Below are positions 9,931-22,130 of a stretch of DNA of 64,000 bases, one piece after another. The notes under the pieces were generated by a model, which was not told the DNA's origin, searched no databases, and saw only the letters and a list, made by a program, of their open reading frames with translations. Position numbers and translations under genes: made by a program. Each line of letters begins with the position of its first letter. Within the stretch, counting starts at the first letter, position 1. The DNA comes from Actinernus sp. WN-2022 (lineage: Eukaryota; Cnidaria; Anthozoa; Actiniaria; Actinernidae): NCBI GenBank assembly GCA_030867875.1, contig JAOWCC010001603.1, forward strand, positions 124,001-188,000. The letters run 5' to 3'.

Positions 9931-12900
9931 AGACCGGGTAGGCAAAATATCTTGGATTCCTGACAAAAATTAAAACCCACACAATATGCTTCAAAATGAT
10001 CTCAAACAATCTCCTGCTAGCTTCAGAACATCAATGGATTAAGTTGGAGAAAGAATTAAAGAAAATATCAACATCTTCAAAAATGGTCCAATCTGGATTT
10101 TTTGGACCAGACCGGGTAGGCAAAAAATCTGAGATTTCTGACAAAAACTAAAAACCACTCAATATGTTTCAAAATGATCTCAAACAATCTCCTCCTAGCT
10201 TCAGAACATCAATGGATTAAGTTGGAGAAAGAATTAAAGAAAATATCAACATCTTCAAAAATGGTCCAATCTGGATTTTTTGGACCAGACCGGGTAGGCA
10301 AAAAATCTGAGATTTCTGACAAAAACTAAAAACCACTCAATATGTTTCAAAATAATCTCAAACAATCTCCTGCTAGCTTCAGAACATCAATGGATTAAGT
10401 TGCAGAAAGAATTAAAGAAAATATCAACATCTTCAAAAATGGTCCAATCTGGATTTTTTGGACCAGACCGGGTAGGCAAAAAATCTGAGATTTCTGACAA
10501 AAACTAAAAACCATTCAATATGTTTCAAAATGATCTCAAACAATCTCCTGCTGGCTTCAGAACATCAATGGATTAAGTTGGAGAAAGAATTAAAGAAAAT
10601 ATCAACATCTTCAAAAATGGTCCAATCTGGATTTCTGACAAAAACTAAAGACCACTCAATATGCTTCAACATGATCTGAAACAATCTCCTGCTAGCTTCA
10701 GAACATCAATGGATTAAGTTGGAGAAAGAATTAAAGAAAATATCAACATCTTCAAAAATGGTCCAATCTGGATTTCTGACAAAAACTAAAGACCACTCAA
10801 TATGCTTCAACATGATCTGAAACAATCTCCTGCTAGCTTCAGAATATCAATGGATTAAGTTGGAGAAAGAATTAAAGAAAATATCAACATCTTCAAAAAT
10901 GGTCCAATCTGGATTTTTTGGACCAGACCGGGTAGGCAAAAAATCTGAGATTTCTGACAAAAACTAAAAACCACTCAATATGTTTCAAAATGATCTCAAA
11001 CAATCTCCTGCTAGCTTCAGAACATCAATGGATTAAGTTGGAGAAAGAATTAAAGAAAATATCAACATCTTCAAAAATGGTCCAATCTGGATTTCTGACA
11101 AAAACTAAAGACCACTCAATATGCTTCAACATGATCTGAAACAATCTCCTGCTAGCTTCAGAACATCAATGGATTAAGTTGGAGAAAGAATTAAAGAAAA
11201 TATCAACATCTTCAAAAATGGTCCAATCTGGATTTTTTGGACCAGACCGGGTAGGCAAAAAATCTGAGATTTCTGACAAAAACTAAAAACCACTCAATAT
11301 GTTTCAAAATGATCTCAAACAATCTCCTCCTAGCTTCAGAACATCAATGGATTAAGTTGGAGAAAGAATTAAAGAAAATATCAACATCTTCAAAAATGGT
11401 CCAATCTGGATTTCTGACAAAAACTAAAGACCACTCAATATGCTTCAACATGATCTGAAACAATCTCCTGCTAGCTTCAGAACATCAATGGATTAAGTTG
11501 GAGAAAGAATTAAAGAAAATATCAACATCTTCAAAAATGGTCCAATTTGGATTTTTTGGACCAGACCGGGTAGGCCAAAAATATGAGATTTCTGACAAAA
11601 ACTAAAAACCACTCAATATGTTTCAAAATGATCTCAAACAATCTCCTGCTAGCTTCAGAACATCAATGGATTAAGTTGGAGAAAGAATTAAAGAAAATAT
11701 CAACATCTTCAAAATTGGTCCAATCTGGATTTCTGACAAAAACTAAAGACCACTCAATATGCTTCAACATGATCTGAAACAATCTCCTGCTAGCTTCAGA
11801 ACATCAATGGATTAAGTTGGAGAAAGAATTAAAGAAAATATCAACATCTTCAAAAATGGTCCAATCTGGATTTCTGACAAAAACTAAAGACCACTCAATA
11901 TGCTTCAACATGATCTGAAACAATCTCCTGCTAGCTTCAGAACATCAATGGATTAAGTTGGAGAAAGAATTAAAGAAAATATCAACATCTTCAAAAATGG
12001 TCCAATCTGGATTTTTTGGACCAGACCGGGCAGGCAAAAAATCTGAGATTTCTGACAAAAACTAAAAACCACTCAATATGTTTCAAAATGATCTCAAACA
12101 ATCTCCTGCTAGCTTCAGAACATCAATGGATTAAGTTGGAGAAAGAATTAAAGAAAATATCAACATCTTCAAAAATGGTCCAATCTGGATTTCTGACAAA
12201 AACTAAAGACCACTCAATATGCTTCAACATGATCTGAAACAATCTCCTGCTAGCTTCAGAACATCAATGGATTAAGTTGGAGAAAGAATTAAAGAAAATA
12301 TCAACATCTTCAAAAATGGTCCAATCTGGATTTTTTGGACCAGACCGGGTAGGCAAAAAATCTGAGATTTCTGACAAAAACTAAAAACCACTCAATATGT
12401 TTCAAAATGATCTCAAACAATCTCCTGCTAGCTTCAGAACATCAATGGATTAAGTTGGAGAAAGAATTAAAGAAAATATCAACATCTTCAAAATTGGTCC
12501 AATCTGGATTTCTGACAAAAACTAAAGACCACTCAATATGCTTCAACATGATCTGAAACAATCTCCTGCTAGCTTCAGAACATCAATGGATTAAGTTGGA
12601 GAAAGAATTAAAGAAAATATCAACATCTTCAAAAATGGTCCAATCTGGATTTTTTGGACCAGACCGGGCAGGCAAAAAATCTGAGATTTCTGACAAAAAC
12701 TAAAAACCACTCAATATGTTTCAAAATGATCTCAAACAATCTCCTGCTAGCTTCAGAACATCAATGGATTAAGTTGCAGAAAGAATTAAAGAAAATATCA
12801 ACATCTTCAAAAATGGTCCAATCTGGATTTTTTGGACCAGAACGGGTAGGCAAAAAATCTGAGATTTCTGACAAAAACTAAAAACCATTCAATATGTTTC

Positions 12901-14866
12901 AAAATGATCTCAAACAATCTCCTGCTGGCTTCAGAACATCAATGGATTAAGTTGGAGAAAGAATTAAAGAAAATATCAACATCTTCAAAAATGGTCCAAT
13001 CTGGATTTCTGACAAAAACTAAAGACCACTCAATATGCTTCAACATGATCTGAAACAATCTCCTGCTAGCTTCAGAACATCAATGGATTAAGTTGGAGAA
13101 AGAATTAAAGAAAATATCAACATCTTCAAAAATGGTCCAATCTGGATTTTTTGGACCAGACCGGGTAGGCCAAAAATCTGAGATTTCTGACAAAAACTAA
13201 AAACCACTCAATATGTTTCAAAATGATCTCAAACAATCTCCTGCTAGCTTCAGAACATCAATGGATTAAGTTGGAGAAAGAATTAAAGAAAATATCAACA
13301 TCTTCAAAAATGGTCCAATCTGGATTTCTGACAAAAACTAAAGACCACTCAATATGCTTCAACATGATCTGAAACAATCTCCTGCTAGCTTCAGAACATC
13401 AATGGATTAAGTTGGAGAAAGAATTAAAGAAAATATCAACATCTTCAAAAATGGTCCAATCTGGATTTTTTGGACCAGACCGGGTAGGCCAAAAATCTGA
13501 GATTTCTGACAAAAACTAAAAACCACTCAATATGTTTCAAAATGATCTCAAACAATCTGCTGCTAGCTTCAGAACATCAATGGATTAAGTTGGAGAAAGA
13601 ATTAAAGAAAATATCAACATCTTCAAAAATGGTCCAATCTGGATTTCTGACAAAAACTAAAGACCACTCAATATGCTTCAACATGATCTGAAACAATCTC
13701 CTGCTAGCTTCAGAACATCAATGGATTAAGTTGGAGAAAGAATTAAAGAAAATATCAACATCTTCAAAAATGGTCCAATCTGGATTTTTTGGACCAGACC
13801 GGGTAGGCCAAAAATCTGAGATTTCTGACAAAAACTAAAAACCACTCAATATGTTTCAAAATGATCTCAAACAATCTCCTGCTAGCTTCAGAACATCAAT
13901 GGATTAAGTTGGAGAAAGAATTAAAGAAAATATCAACATCTTCAAAATTGGTCCAATCTGGATTTCTGACAAAAACTAAAGACCACTCAATATGCTTCAA
14001 CATGATCTGAAACAATCTCCTGCTAGCTTCAGAACATCAATGGATTAAGTTGGAGAAAGAATTAAAGAAAATATCAACATCTTCAAAAATGGTCCAATCT
14101 GGATTTTTTGGACCAGACCGGGCAGGCAAAAAATCTGAGATTTCTGACAAAAACTAAAAACCACTCAATATGTTTCAAAATGATCTCAAACAATCTCCTG
14201 CTAGCTTCAGAACATCAATGGATTAAGTTGGAGAAAGAATTAAAGAAAATATCAACATCTTCAAAAATGGTCCAATCTGGATTTCTGACAAAAACTAAAG
14301 ACCACTCAATATGCTTCAACATGATCTGAAACAATCTCCTGCTAGCTTCAGAACATCAATGGATTAAGTTGGAGAAAGAATTAAAGAAAATATCAACATC
14401 TTCAAAAATGGTCCAATCTGGATTTCTGACAAAAACTAAAGACCACTCAATATGCTTCAACATGATCTGAAACAATCTCCTGCTAGCTTCAGAATATCAA
14501 TGGATTAAGTTGGAGAAAGAATTAAAGAAAATATCAACATCTTCAAAAATGGTCCAATCTGGATTTTTTGGACCAGACCGGGTAGGCAAAAAATCTGAGA
14601 TTTCTGACAAAAACTAAAAACCACTCAATATGTTTCAAAATGATCTCAAACAATCTCCTGCTAGCTTCAGAACATCAATGGATTAAGTTGGAGAAAGAAT
14701 TAAAGAAAATATCAACATCTTCAAAAATGGTCCAATCTGGATTTCTGACAAAAACTAAAGACCACTCAATATGCTTCAACATGATCTGAAACAATCTCCT
14801 GCTAGCTTCAGAACATCAATGGATTAAGTTGGAGAAAGAATTAAAGAAAATATCAACATCTTCAAA

Positions 14867-15148
14867 AATGGTCCAATCTGGATTTTTTGGACCAGACCGG
14901 GTAGGCAAAAAATCTGAGATTTCTGACAAAAACTAAAAACCACTCAATATGTTTCAAAATGATCTCAAACAATCTCCTGCTAGCTTCAGAACATCAATGG
15001 ATTAAGTTGGAGAAAGAATGAGATTTCTGACAAAAACTAAAAACCACTCAATATGTTTCAAAATGATCTCAAACAATCTCCTCCTAGCTTCAGAACATCA
15101 ATGGATTAAGTTGGAGAAAGAATTAAAGAAAATATCAACATCTTCTAA
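14867..15148 (+). repeat. Composite monomer (282 bp) with illegitimate junction, unit A, first site
   Basis: An L monomer is cut at its position 153 (AAAGAAT) and joined at 15019/15020 to position 50 of another L (GAGATTTCTGAC). At most one T is shared at the join, so this is not homologous exchange. The join creates an ATG and a 66-codon open frame that is not a gene. Confidence 0.88.
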
Positions 15149-15964
15149 AATGGTCCAATCTGGATTTTTTGGACCAGACCGGGTAGGCAAAAAATCTGAG
15201 ATTTCTGACAAAAACTAAAAACCACTCAATATGTTTCAAAATGATCTCAAACAATCTCCTCCTAGCTTCAGAACATCAATGGATTAAGTTGGAGAAAGAA
15301 TTAAAGAAAATATCAACATCTTCAAAAATGGTCCAATCTGGATTTCTGACAAAAACTAAAGACCACTCAATATGCTTCAACATGATCTGAAACAATCTCC
15401 TGCTAGCTTCAGAACATCAATGGATTAAGTTGGAGAAACAATTAAAGAAAATATCAACATCTTCAAAAATGGTCCAATCTGGATTTTTTGGACCAGACCG
15501 GGTAGGCCAAAAATCTGAGATTTCTGACAAAAACTAAAAACCACTCAATATGTTTCAAAATGATCTCAAACAATCTCCTGCTAGCTTCAGAACATCAATG
15601 GATTAAGTTGGAGAAAGAATTAAAGAAAATATCAACATCTTCAAAAATGGTCCAATCTGGATTTCTGACAAAAACTAAAGACCACTCAATATGCTTCAAC
15701 ATGATCTGAAACAATCTCCTGCTAGCTTCAGAACATCAATGGATTAAGTTGGAGAAAGAATTAAAGAAAATATCAACATCTTCAAAAATGGTCCAATCTG
15801 GATTTTTTGGACCAGACCGGGTAGGCAAAAAATCTGAGATTTCTGACAAAAACTAAAAACCACTCAATATGTTTCAAAATAATCTCAAACAATCTCCTGC
15901 TAGCTTCAGAACATCAATGGATTAAGTTGGAGAAAGAATTAAAGAAAATATCAACATCTTCAAA

Positions 15965-16106
15965 AATGGTCCAATCTGAGATTTCTGACAAAAACTAAAA
16001 ACCACTCAATATGTTTCAAAATGATCTCAAACAATCTCCTGCTAGCTTCAGAACATCAATGGATTAAGTTGGAGAAAGAATTAAAGAAAATATCAACATC
16101 TTCTAA
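15965..16106 (+). repeat. T monomer (142 bp), independent 36-bp deletion, unit A
   Basis: CCAATCTGAGATTT joins L positions 9-14 to 45-50, both AATCTG, removing 36 bp. The segment lost is almost the same as in S, but the breakpoints differ and the rest of the monomer has the L haplotype (CTAAAAACC, ATATGTTTC, GATCTCAAAC). It therefore arose separately from S. Confidence 0.9.
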
Positions 16107-19100
16107 AATGGTCCAATCTGGATTTTTTGGACCAGACCGGGTAGGCAAAAAATCTGAGATTTCTGACAAAAACTAAAAACCACTCAATATGTTTCAAAAT
16201 GATCTCAAACAATCTCCTCCTAGCTTCAGAACATCAATGGATTAAGTTGGAGAAAGAATTAAAGAAAATATCAACATCTTCTAAAATGGTCCAATCTGGA
16301 TTTTTTGGACCAGACCGGGTAGGCAAAAAATCTGAGATTTCTGACAAAAACTAAAAACCACTCAATATGTTTCAAAATGATCTCAAACAATCTCCTCCTA
16401 GCTTCAGAACATCAATGGATTAAGTTGGAGAAAGAATTAAAGAAAATATCAACATCTTCAAAAATGGTCCAATCTGGATTTCTGACAAAAACTAAAGACC
16501 ACTCAATATGCTTCAACATGATCTGAAACAATCTCCTGCTAGCTTCAGAACATCAATGGATTAAGTTGGAGAAAGAATTAAAGAAAATATCAACATCTTC
16601 AAAAATGGTCCAATCTGGATTTTTTGGACCAGACCGGGTAGGCCAAAAATCTGAGATTTCTGACAAAAACTAAAAACCACTCAATATGTTTCAAAATGAT
16701 CTCAAACAATCTCCTGCTAGCTTCAGAACATCAATGGATTAAGTTGGAGAAAGAATTAAAGAAAATATCAACATCTTCAAAAATGGTCCAATCTGGATTT
16801 CTGACAAAAACTAAAGACCACTCAATATGCTTCAACATGATCTGAAACAATCTCCTGCTAGCTTCAGAACATCAATGGATTAAGTTGGAGAAAGAATTAA
16901 AGAAAATATCAACATCTTCAAAAATGGTCCAATCTGGATTTTTTGGACCAGACCGGGTAGGCCAAAAATCTGAGATTTCTGACAAAAACTAAAAACCACT
17001 CAATATGTTTCAAAATGATCTCAAACAATCTCCTGCTAGCTTCAGAACATCAATGGATTAAGTTGGAGAAAGAATTAAAGAAAATATCAACATCTTCAAA
17101 AATGGTCCAATCTGGATTTCTGACAAAAACTAAAGACCACTCAATATGCTTCAACATGATCTGAAACAATCTCCTGCTAGCTTCAGAATATCAATGGATT
17201 AAGTTGGAGAAAGAATTAAAGAAAATATCAACATCTTCAAAAATGGTCCAATCTGGATTTTTTGGACCAGACCGGGTAGGCAAAAAATCTGAGATTTCTG
17301 ACAAAAACTAAAAACCACTCAATATGTTTCAAAATGATCTCAAACAATCTCCTGCTAGCTTCAGAACATCAATGGATTAAGTTGGAGAAAGAATTAAAGA
17401 AAATATCAACATCTTCAAAAATGGTCCAATCTGGATTTCTGACAAAAACTAAAGACCACTCAATATGCTTCAACATGATCTGAAACAATCTCCTGCTAGC
17501 TTCAGAACATCAATGGATTAAGTTGGAGAAAGAATTAAAGAAAATATCAACATCTTCAAAAATGGTCCAATCTGGATTTTTTGGACCAGACCGGGTAGGC
17601 AAAAAATCTGAGATTTCTGACAAAAACTAAAAACCACTCAATATGTTTCAAAATGATCTCAAACAATCTCCTGCTAGCTTCAGAACATCAATGGATTAAG
17701 TTGGAGAAAGAATTAAAGAAAATATCAACATCTTCAAAATTGGTCCAATCTGGATTTCTGACAAAAACTAAAGACCACTCAATATGCTTCAACATGATCT
17801 GAAACAATCTCCTGCTAGCTTCAGAACATCAATGGATTAAGTTGGAGAAAGAATTAAAGAAAATATCAACATCTTCAAAAATGGTCCAATCTGGATTTCT
17901 GACAAAAACTAAAGACCACTCAATATGTTTCAAAATGATCTCAAACAATCTCCTGCTAGCTTCAGAACATCAATGGATTAAGTTGGAGAAAGAATTAAAG
18001 AAAATATCAACATCTTCAAAAATGGTCCAATCTGGATTTTTTGGACTAGACCGGGTAGGCAAAAAATCTGAGATTTCTGACAAAAACTAAAAACCACTCA
18101 ATATGTTTCAAAATGATCTCAAACAATCTCCTGCTAGCTTCAGAACATCAATGGATTAAGTTGGAGAAAGAATTAAAGAAAATATCAACATCTTCAAAAA
18201 TGGTCCAATCTGGATTTCTGACAAAAACTAAAGACCACTCAATATGTTTCAAAATGATCTCAAACAATCTCCTGCTAGCTTCAGAACATCAATGGATTAA
18301 GTTGGAGAAAGAATTAAAGAAAATATCAACATCTTCAAAAATGGTCCAATCTGGATTTTTTGGACTAGACCGGGTAGGCAAAAAATCTGAGATTTCTGAC
18401 AAAAACTAAAAACCACTCAATATGTTTCAAAATGATCTCAAACAATCTCCTGCTAGCTTCAGAACATCAATGGATTAAGTTGGAGAAAGAATTAAAGAAA
18501 ATATTAACATCTTCAAAAATGGTCCAATCTGGATTTTTTGGACCAGACCGGGTAGGCAAAAAATCTGAGATTTCTGACAAAAACTAAAAACCACTCAATA
18601 TGTTTCAAAATAATCTCAAACAATCTCCTGCTAGCTTCAGAACATCAATGGATTAAGTTGGAGAAAGAATTAAAGAAAATATCAACATCTTCAAAAATGG
18701 TCCAATCTGGATTTTTTGGACCAGACCGGGTAGGCAAAAAATCTGAGATTTCTGACAAAAACTAAAAACCACTCAATATGTTTCAAAATGATCTCAAACA
18801 ATCTCCTGCTAGCTTCAGAACATCAATGGATTAAGTTGGAGAAAGAATTAAAGAAAATATCAACATCTTCAAAATTGGTCCAATCTGGATTTCTGACAAA
18901 AACTAAAGACCACTCAATATGCTTCAACATGATCTGAAACAATCTCCTGCTAGCTTCAGAACATCAATGGATTAAGTTGGAGAAAGAATTAAAGAAAATA
19001 TCAACATCTTCAAAAATGGTCCAATCTGGATTTTTTGGACTAGACCGGGTAGGCAAAAAATCTGAGATTTCTGACAAAAACTAAAAACCACTCAATATGT

Positions 19101-21885
19101 TTCAAAATGATCTCAAACAATCTCCTGCTAGCTTCAGAACATCAATGGATTAAGTTGGAGAAAGAATTAAAGAAAATATTAACATCTTCAAAAATGGTCC
19201 AATCTGGATTTTTTGGACCAGACCGGGTAGGCAAAAAATCTGAGATTTCTGACAAAAACTAAAAACCACTCAATATGTTTCAAAATAATCTCAAACAATC
19301 TCCTGCTAGCTTCAGAACATCAATGGATTAAGTTGGAGAAAGAATTAAAGAAAATATCAACATCTTCAAAAATGGTCCAATCTGGATTTTTTGGACCAGA
19401 CCGGGTAGGCAAAAAATCTGAGATTTCTGACAAAAACTAAAAACCACTCAATATGTTTCAAAATGATCTCAAACAATCTCCTGCTAGCTTCAGAACATCA
19501 ATGGATTAAGTTGGAGAAAGAATTAAAGAAAATATCAACATCTTCAAAATTGGTCCAATCTGGATTTCTGACAAAAACTAAAGACCACTCAATATGCTTC
19601 AACATGATCTGAAACAATCTCCTGCTAGCTTCAGAACATCAATGGATTAAGTTGGAGAAAGAATTAAAGAAAATATCAACATCTTCAAAAATGGTCCAAT
19701 CTGGATTTCTGACAAAAACTAAAGACCACTCAATATGTTTCAAAATGATCTCAAACAATCTCCTGCTAGCTTCAGAACATCAATGGATTAAGTTGGAGAA
19801 AGAATTAAAGAAAATATCAACATCTTCAAAAATGGTCCAATCTGGATTTCTGACAAAAACTAAAGACCACTCAATATGCTTCAACATGATCTGAAACAAT
19901 CTCCTGCTAGCTTCAGAACATCAATGGATTAAGTTGGAGAAAGAATTAAAGAAAATATCAACATCTTCAAAAATGGTCCAATCTGGATTTTTTGGACCAG
20001 ACCGGGTAGGCCAAAAATCTGAGATTTCTGACAAAAACTAAAAACCACTCAATATGTTTCAAAATGATCTCAAACAATCTGCTGCTAGCTTCAGAACATC
20101 AATGGATTAAGTTGGAGAAAGAATTAAAGAAAATATCAACATCTTCAAAAATGGTCCAATCTGGATTTCTGACAAAAACTAAAGACCACTCAATATGCTT
20201 CAACATGATCTGAAACAATCTCCTGCTAGCTTCAGAACATCAATGGATTAAGTTGGAGAAAGAATTAAAGAAAATATCAACATCTTCAAAAATGGTCCAA
20301 TCTGGATTTTTTGGACCAGACCGGGTAGGCCAAAAATCTGAGATTTCTGACAAAAACTAAAAACCACTCAATATGTTTCAAAATGATCTCAAACAATCTC
20401 CTGCTAGCTTCAGAACATCAATGGATTAAGTTGGAGAAAGAATTAAAGAAAATATCAACATCTTCAAAAATGGTCCAATCTGGATTTCTGACAAAAACTA
20501 AAGACCACTCAATATGCTTCAACATGATCTGAAACAATCTCCTGCTAGCTTCAGAACATCAATGGATTAAGTTGGAGAAAGAATTAAAGAAAATATCAAC
20601 ATCTTCAAAAATGGTCCAATCTGGATTTTTTGGACCAGACCGGGTAGGCCAAAAATCTGAGATTTCTGACAAAAACTAAAAACCACTCAATATGTTTCAA
20701 AATGATCTCAAACAATCTCCTGCTAGCTTCAGAACATCAATGGATTAAGTTGGAGAAAGAATTAAAGAAAATATCAACATCTTCAAAAATGGTCCAATCT
20801 GGATTTCTGACAAAAACTAAAGACCACTCAATATGCTTCAACATGATCTGAAACAATCTCCTGCTAGCTTCAGAATATCAATGGATTAAGTTGGAGAAAG
20901 AATTAAAGAAAATATCAACATCTTCAAAAATGGTCCAATCTGGATTTTTTGGACCAGACCGGGTAGGCAAAAAATCTGAGATTTCTGACAAAAACTAAAA
21001 ACCACTCAATATGTTTCAAAATGATCTCAAACAATCTCCTGCTAGCTTCAGAACATCAATGGATTAAGTTGGAGAAAGAATTAAAGAAAATATCAACATC
21101 TTCAAAAATGGTCCAATCTGGATTTCTGACAAAAACTAAAGACCACTCAATATGCTTCAACATGATCTGAAACAATCTCCTGCTAGCTTCAGAACATCAA
21201 TGGATTAAGTTGGAGAAAGAATTAAAGAAAATATCAACATCTTCAAAAATGGTCCAATCTGGATTTTTTGGACCAGACCGGGTAGGCAAAAAATCTGAGA
21301 TTTCTGACAAAAACTAAAAACCACTCAATATGTTTCAAAATGATCTCAAACAATCTCCTGCTAGCTTCAGAACATCAATGGATTAAGTTGGAGAAAGAAT
21401 TAAAGAAAATATCAACATCTTCAAAATTGGTCCAATCTGGATTTCTGACAAAAACTAAAGACCACTCAATATGCTTCAACATGATCTGAAACAATCTCCT
21501 GCTAGCTTCAGAACATCAATGGATTAAGTTGGAGAAAGAATTAAAGAAAATATCAACATCTTCAAAAATGGTCCAATCTGGATTTTTTGGACCAGACCGG
21601 GCAGGCAAAAAATCTGAGATTTCTGACAAAAACTAAAAACCACTCAATATGTTTCAAAATGATCTCAAACAATCTCCTGCTAGCTTCAGAACATCAATGG
21701 ATTAAGTTGGAGAAAGAATTAAAGAAAATATCAACATCTTCAAAAATGGTCCAATCTGGATTTCTCACAAAAACTAAAGACCACTCAATATGCTTCAACA
21801 TGATCTGAAACAATCTCCTGCTAGCTTCAGAACATCAATGGATTAAGTTGGAGAAAGAATTAAAGAAAATATCAACATCTTCAAA

Positions 21886-22130
21886 AATGGTCCAATCTGG
21901 ATTTCTGACAAAAACTAAAGACCACTCAATATGCTTCAACATGATCTCAAACAATCTCCTGCTAGCTTCAGAACATCAATGGATTAAGTTGGAGAAAGAA
22001 TGAGATTTCTGACAAAAACTAAAAACCACTCAATATGTTTCAAAATGATCTCAAACAATCTCCTGCTAGCTTCAGAACATCAATGGATTAAGTTGGAGAA
22101 AGAATTAAAGAAAATATCAACATCTTCAAA
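21886..22130 (+). repeat. Composite monomer (245 bp) with the same junction, end of unit A
   Basis: The junction AAAGAAT|GAGATTT at 22001/22002 is identical to that at 15019, but the left part is an S monomer. The shared breakpoint means one event later spread by duplication or exchange. Confidence 0.88.

Larger units (their letters stand above)
4081..10615. repeat. L-only domain with five exon-like inserts (unit A)
   Basis: No S monomer occurs for about 6.5 kb. Insert-bearing monomers L* start at 4615, 5922, 7229, 8536 and 9665, spaced 1307, 1307, 1307 and 1129 bp. The insert adds a net 239 bp, so 1307 is 239 plus six monomers of 178 and 1129 is 239 plus five. Between inserts, L variants tagged AATAATCTC/TTGCAG and ACCATTCAAT/CTGGCTTC follow each other, forming a local higher-order repeat distinct from the mixed domains. 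Confidence 0.94.
1670..22130. repeat. Super-unit A, 20,461-bp higher-order repeat (reference)
   Basis: The following sequence repeats this one at offset 20461. It is made of 67 L (178), 41 S (141), 5 L* (417), 1 T (142) and 2 composites (282 and 245), which sum to 20,461. Order: a mixed part (1670-4080), an L-only domain with five inserts (4081-10615) and a long mixed part (10616-22130). The phase of the unit is arbitrary; I chose the first monomer after which the 20461 offset holds. Tags such as GCTAGCGTC (about 1781 and 22242) and AACAAAAGACC (about 3368 and 23828) confirm the register. Confidence 0.93.

Noticed and set aside
15018..15218. A new start codon at the composite junction as a gene start
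   Set aside because: The ATG is made by the illegitimate join AAAGAAT|GAGATTT, and the frame after it is ordinary monomer sequence ending at the monomer stop.
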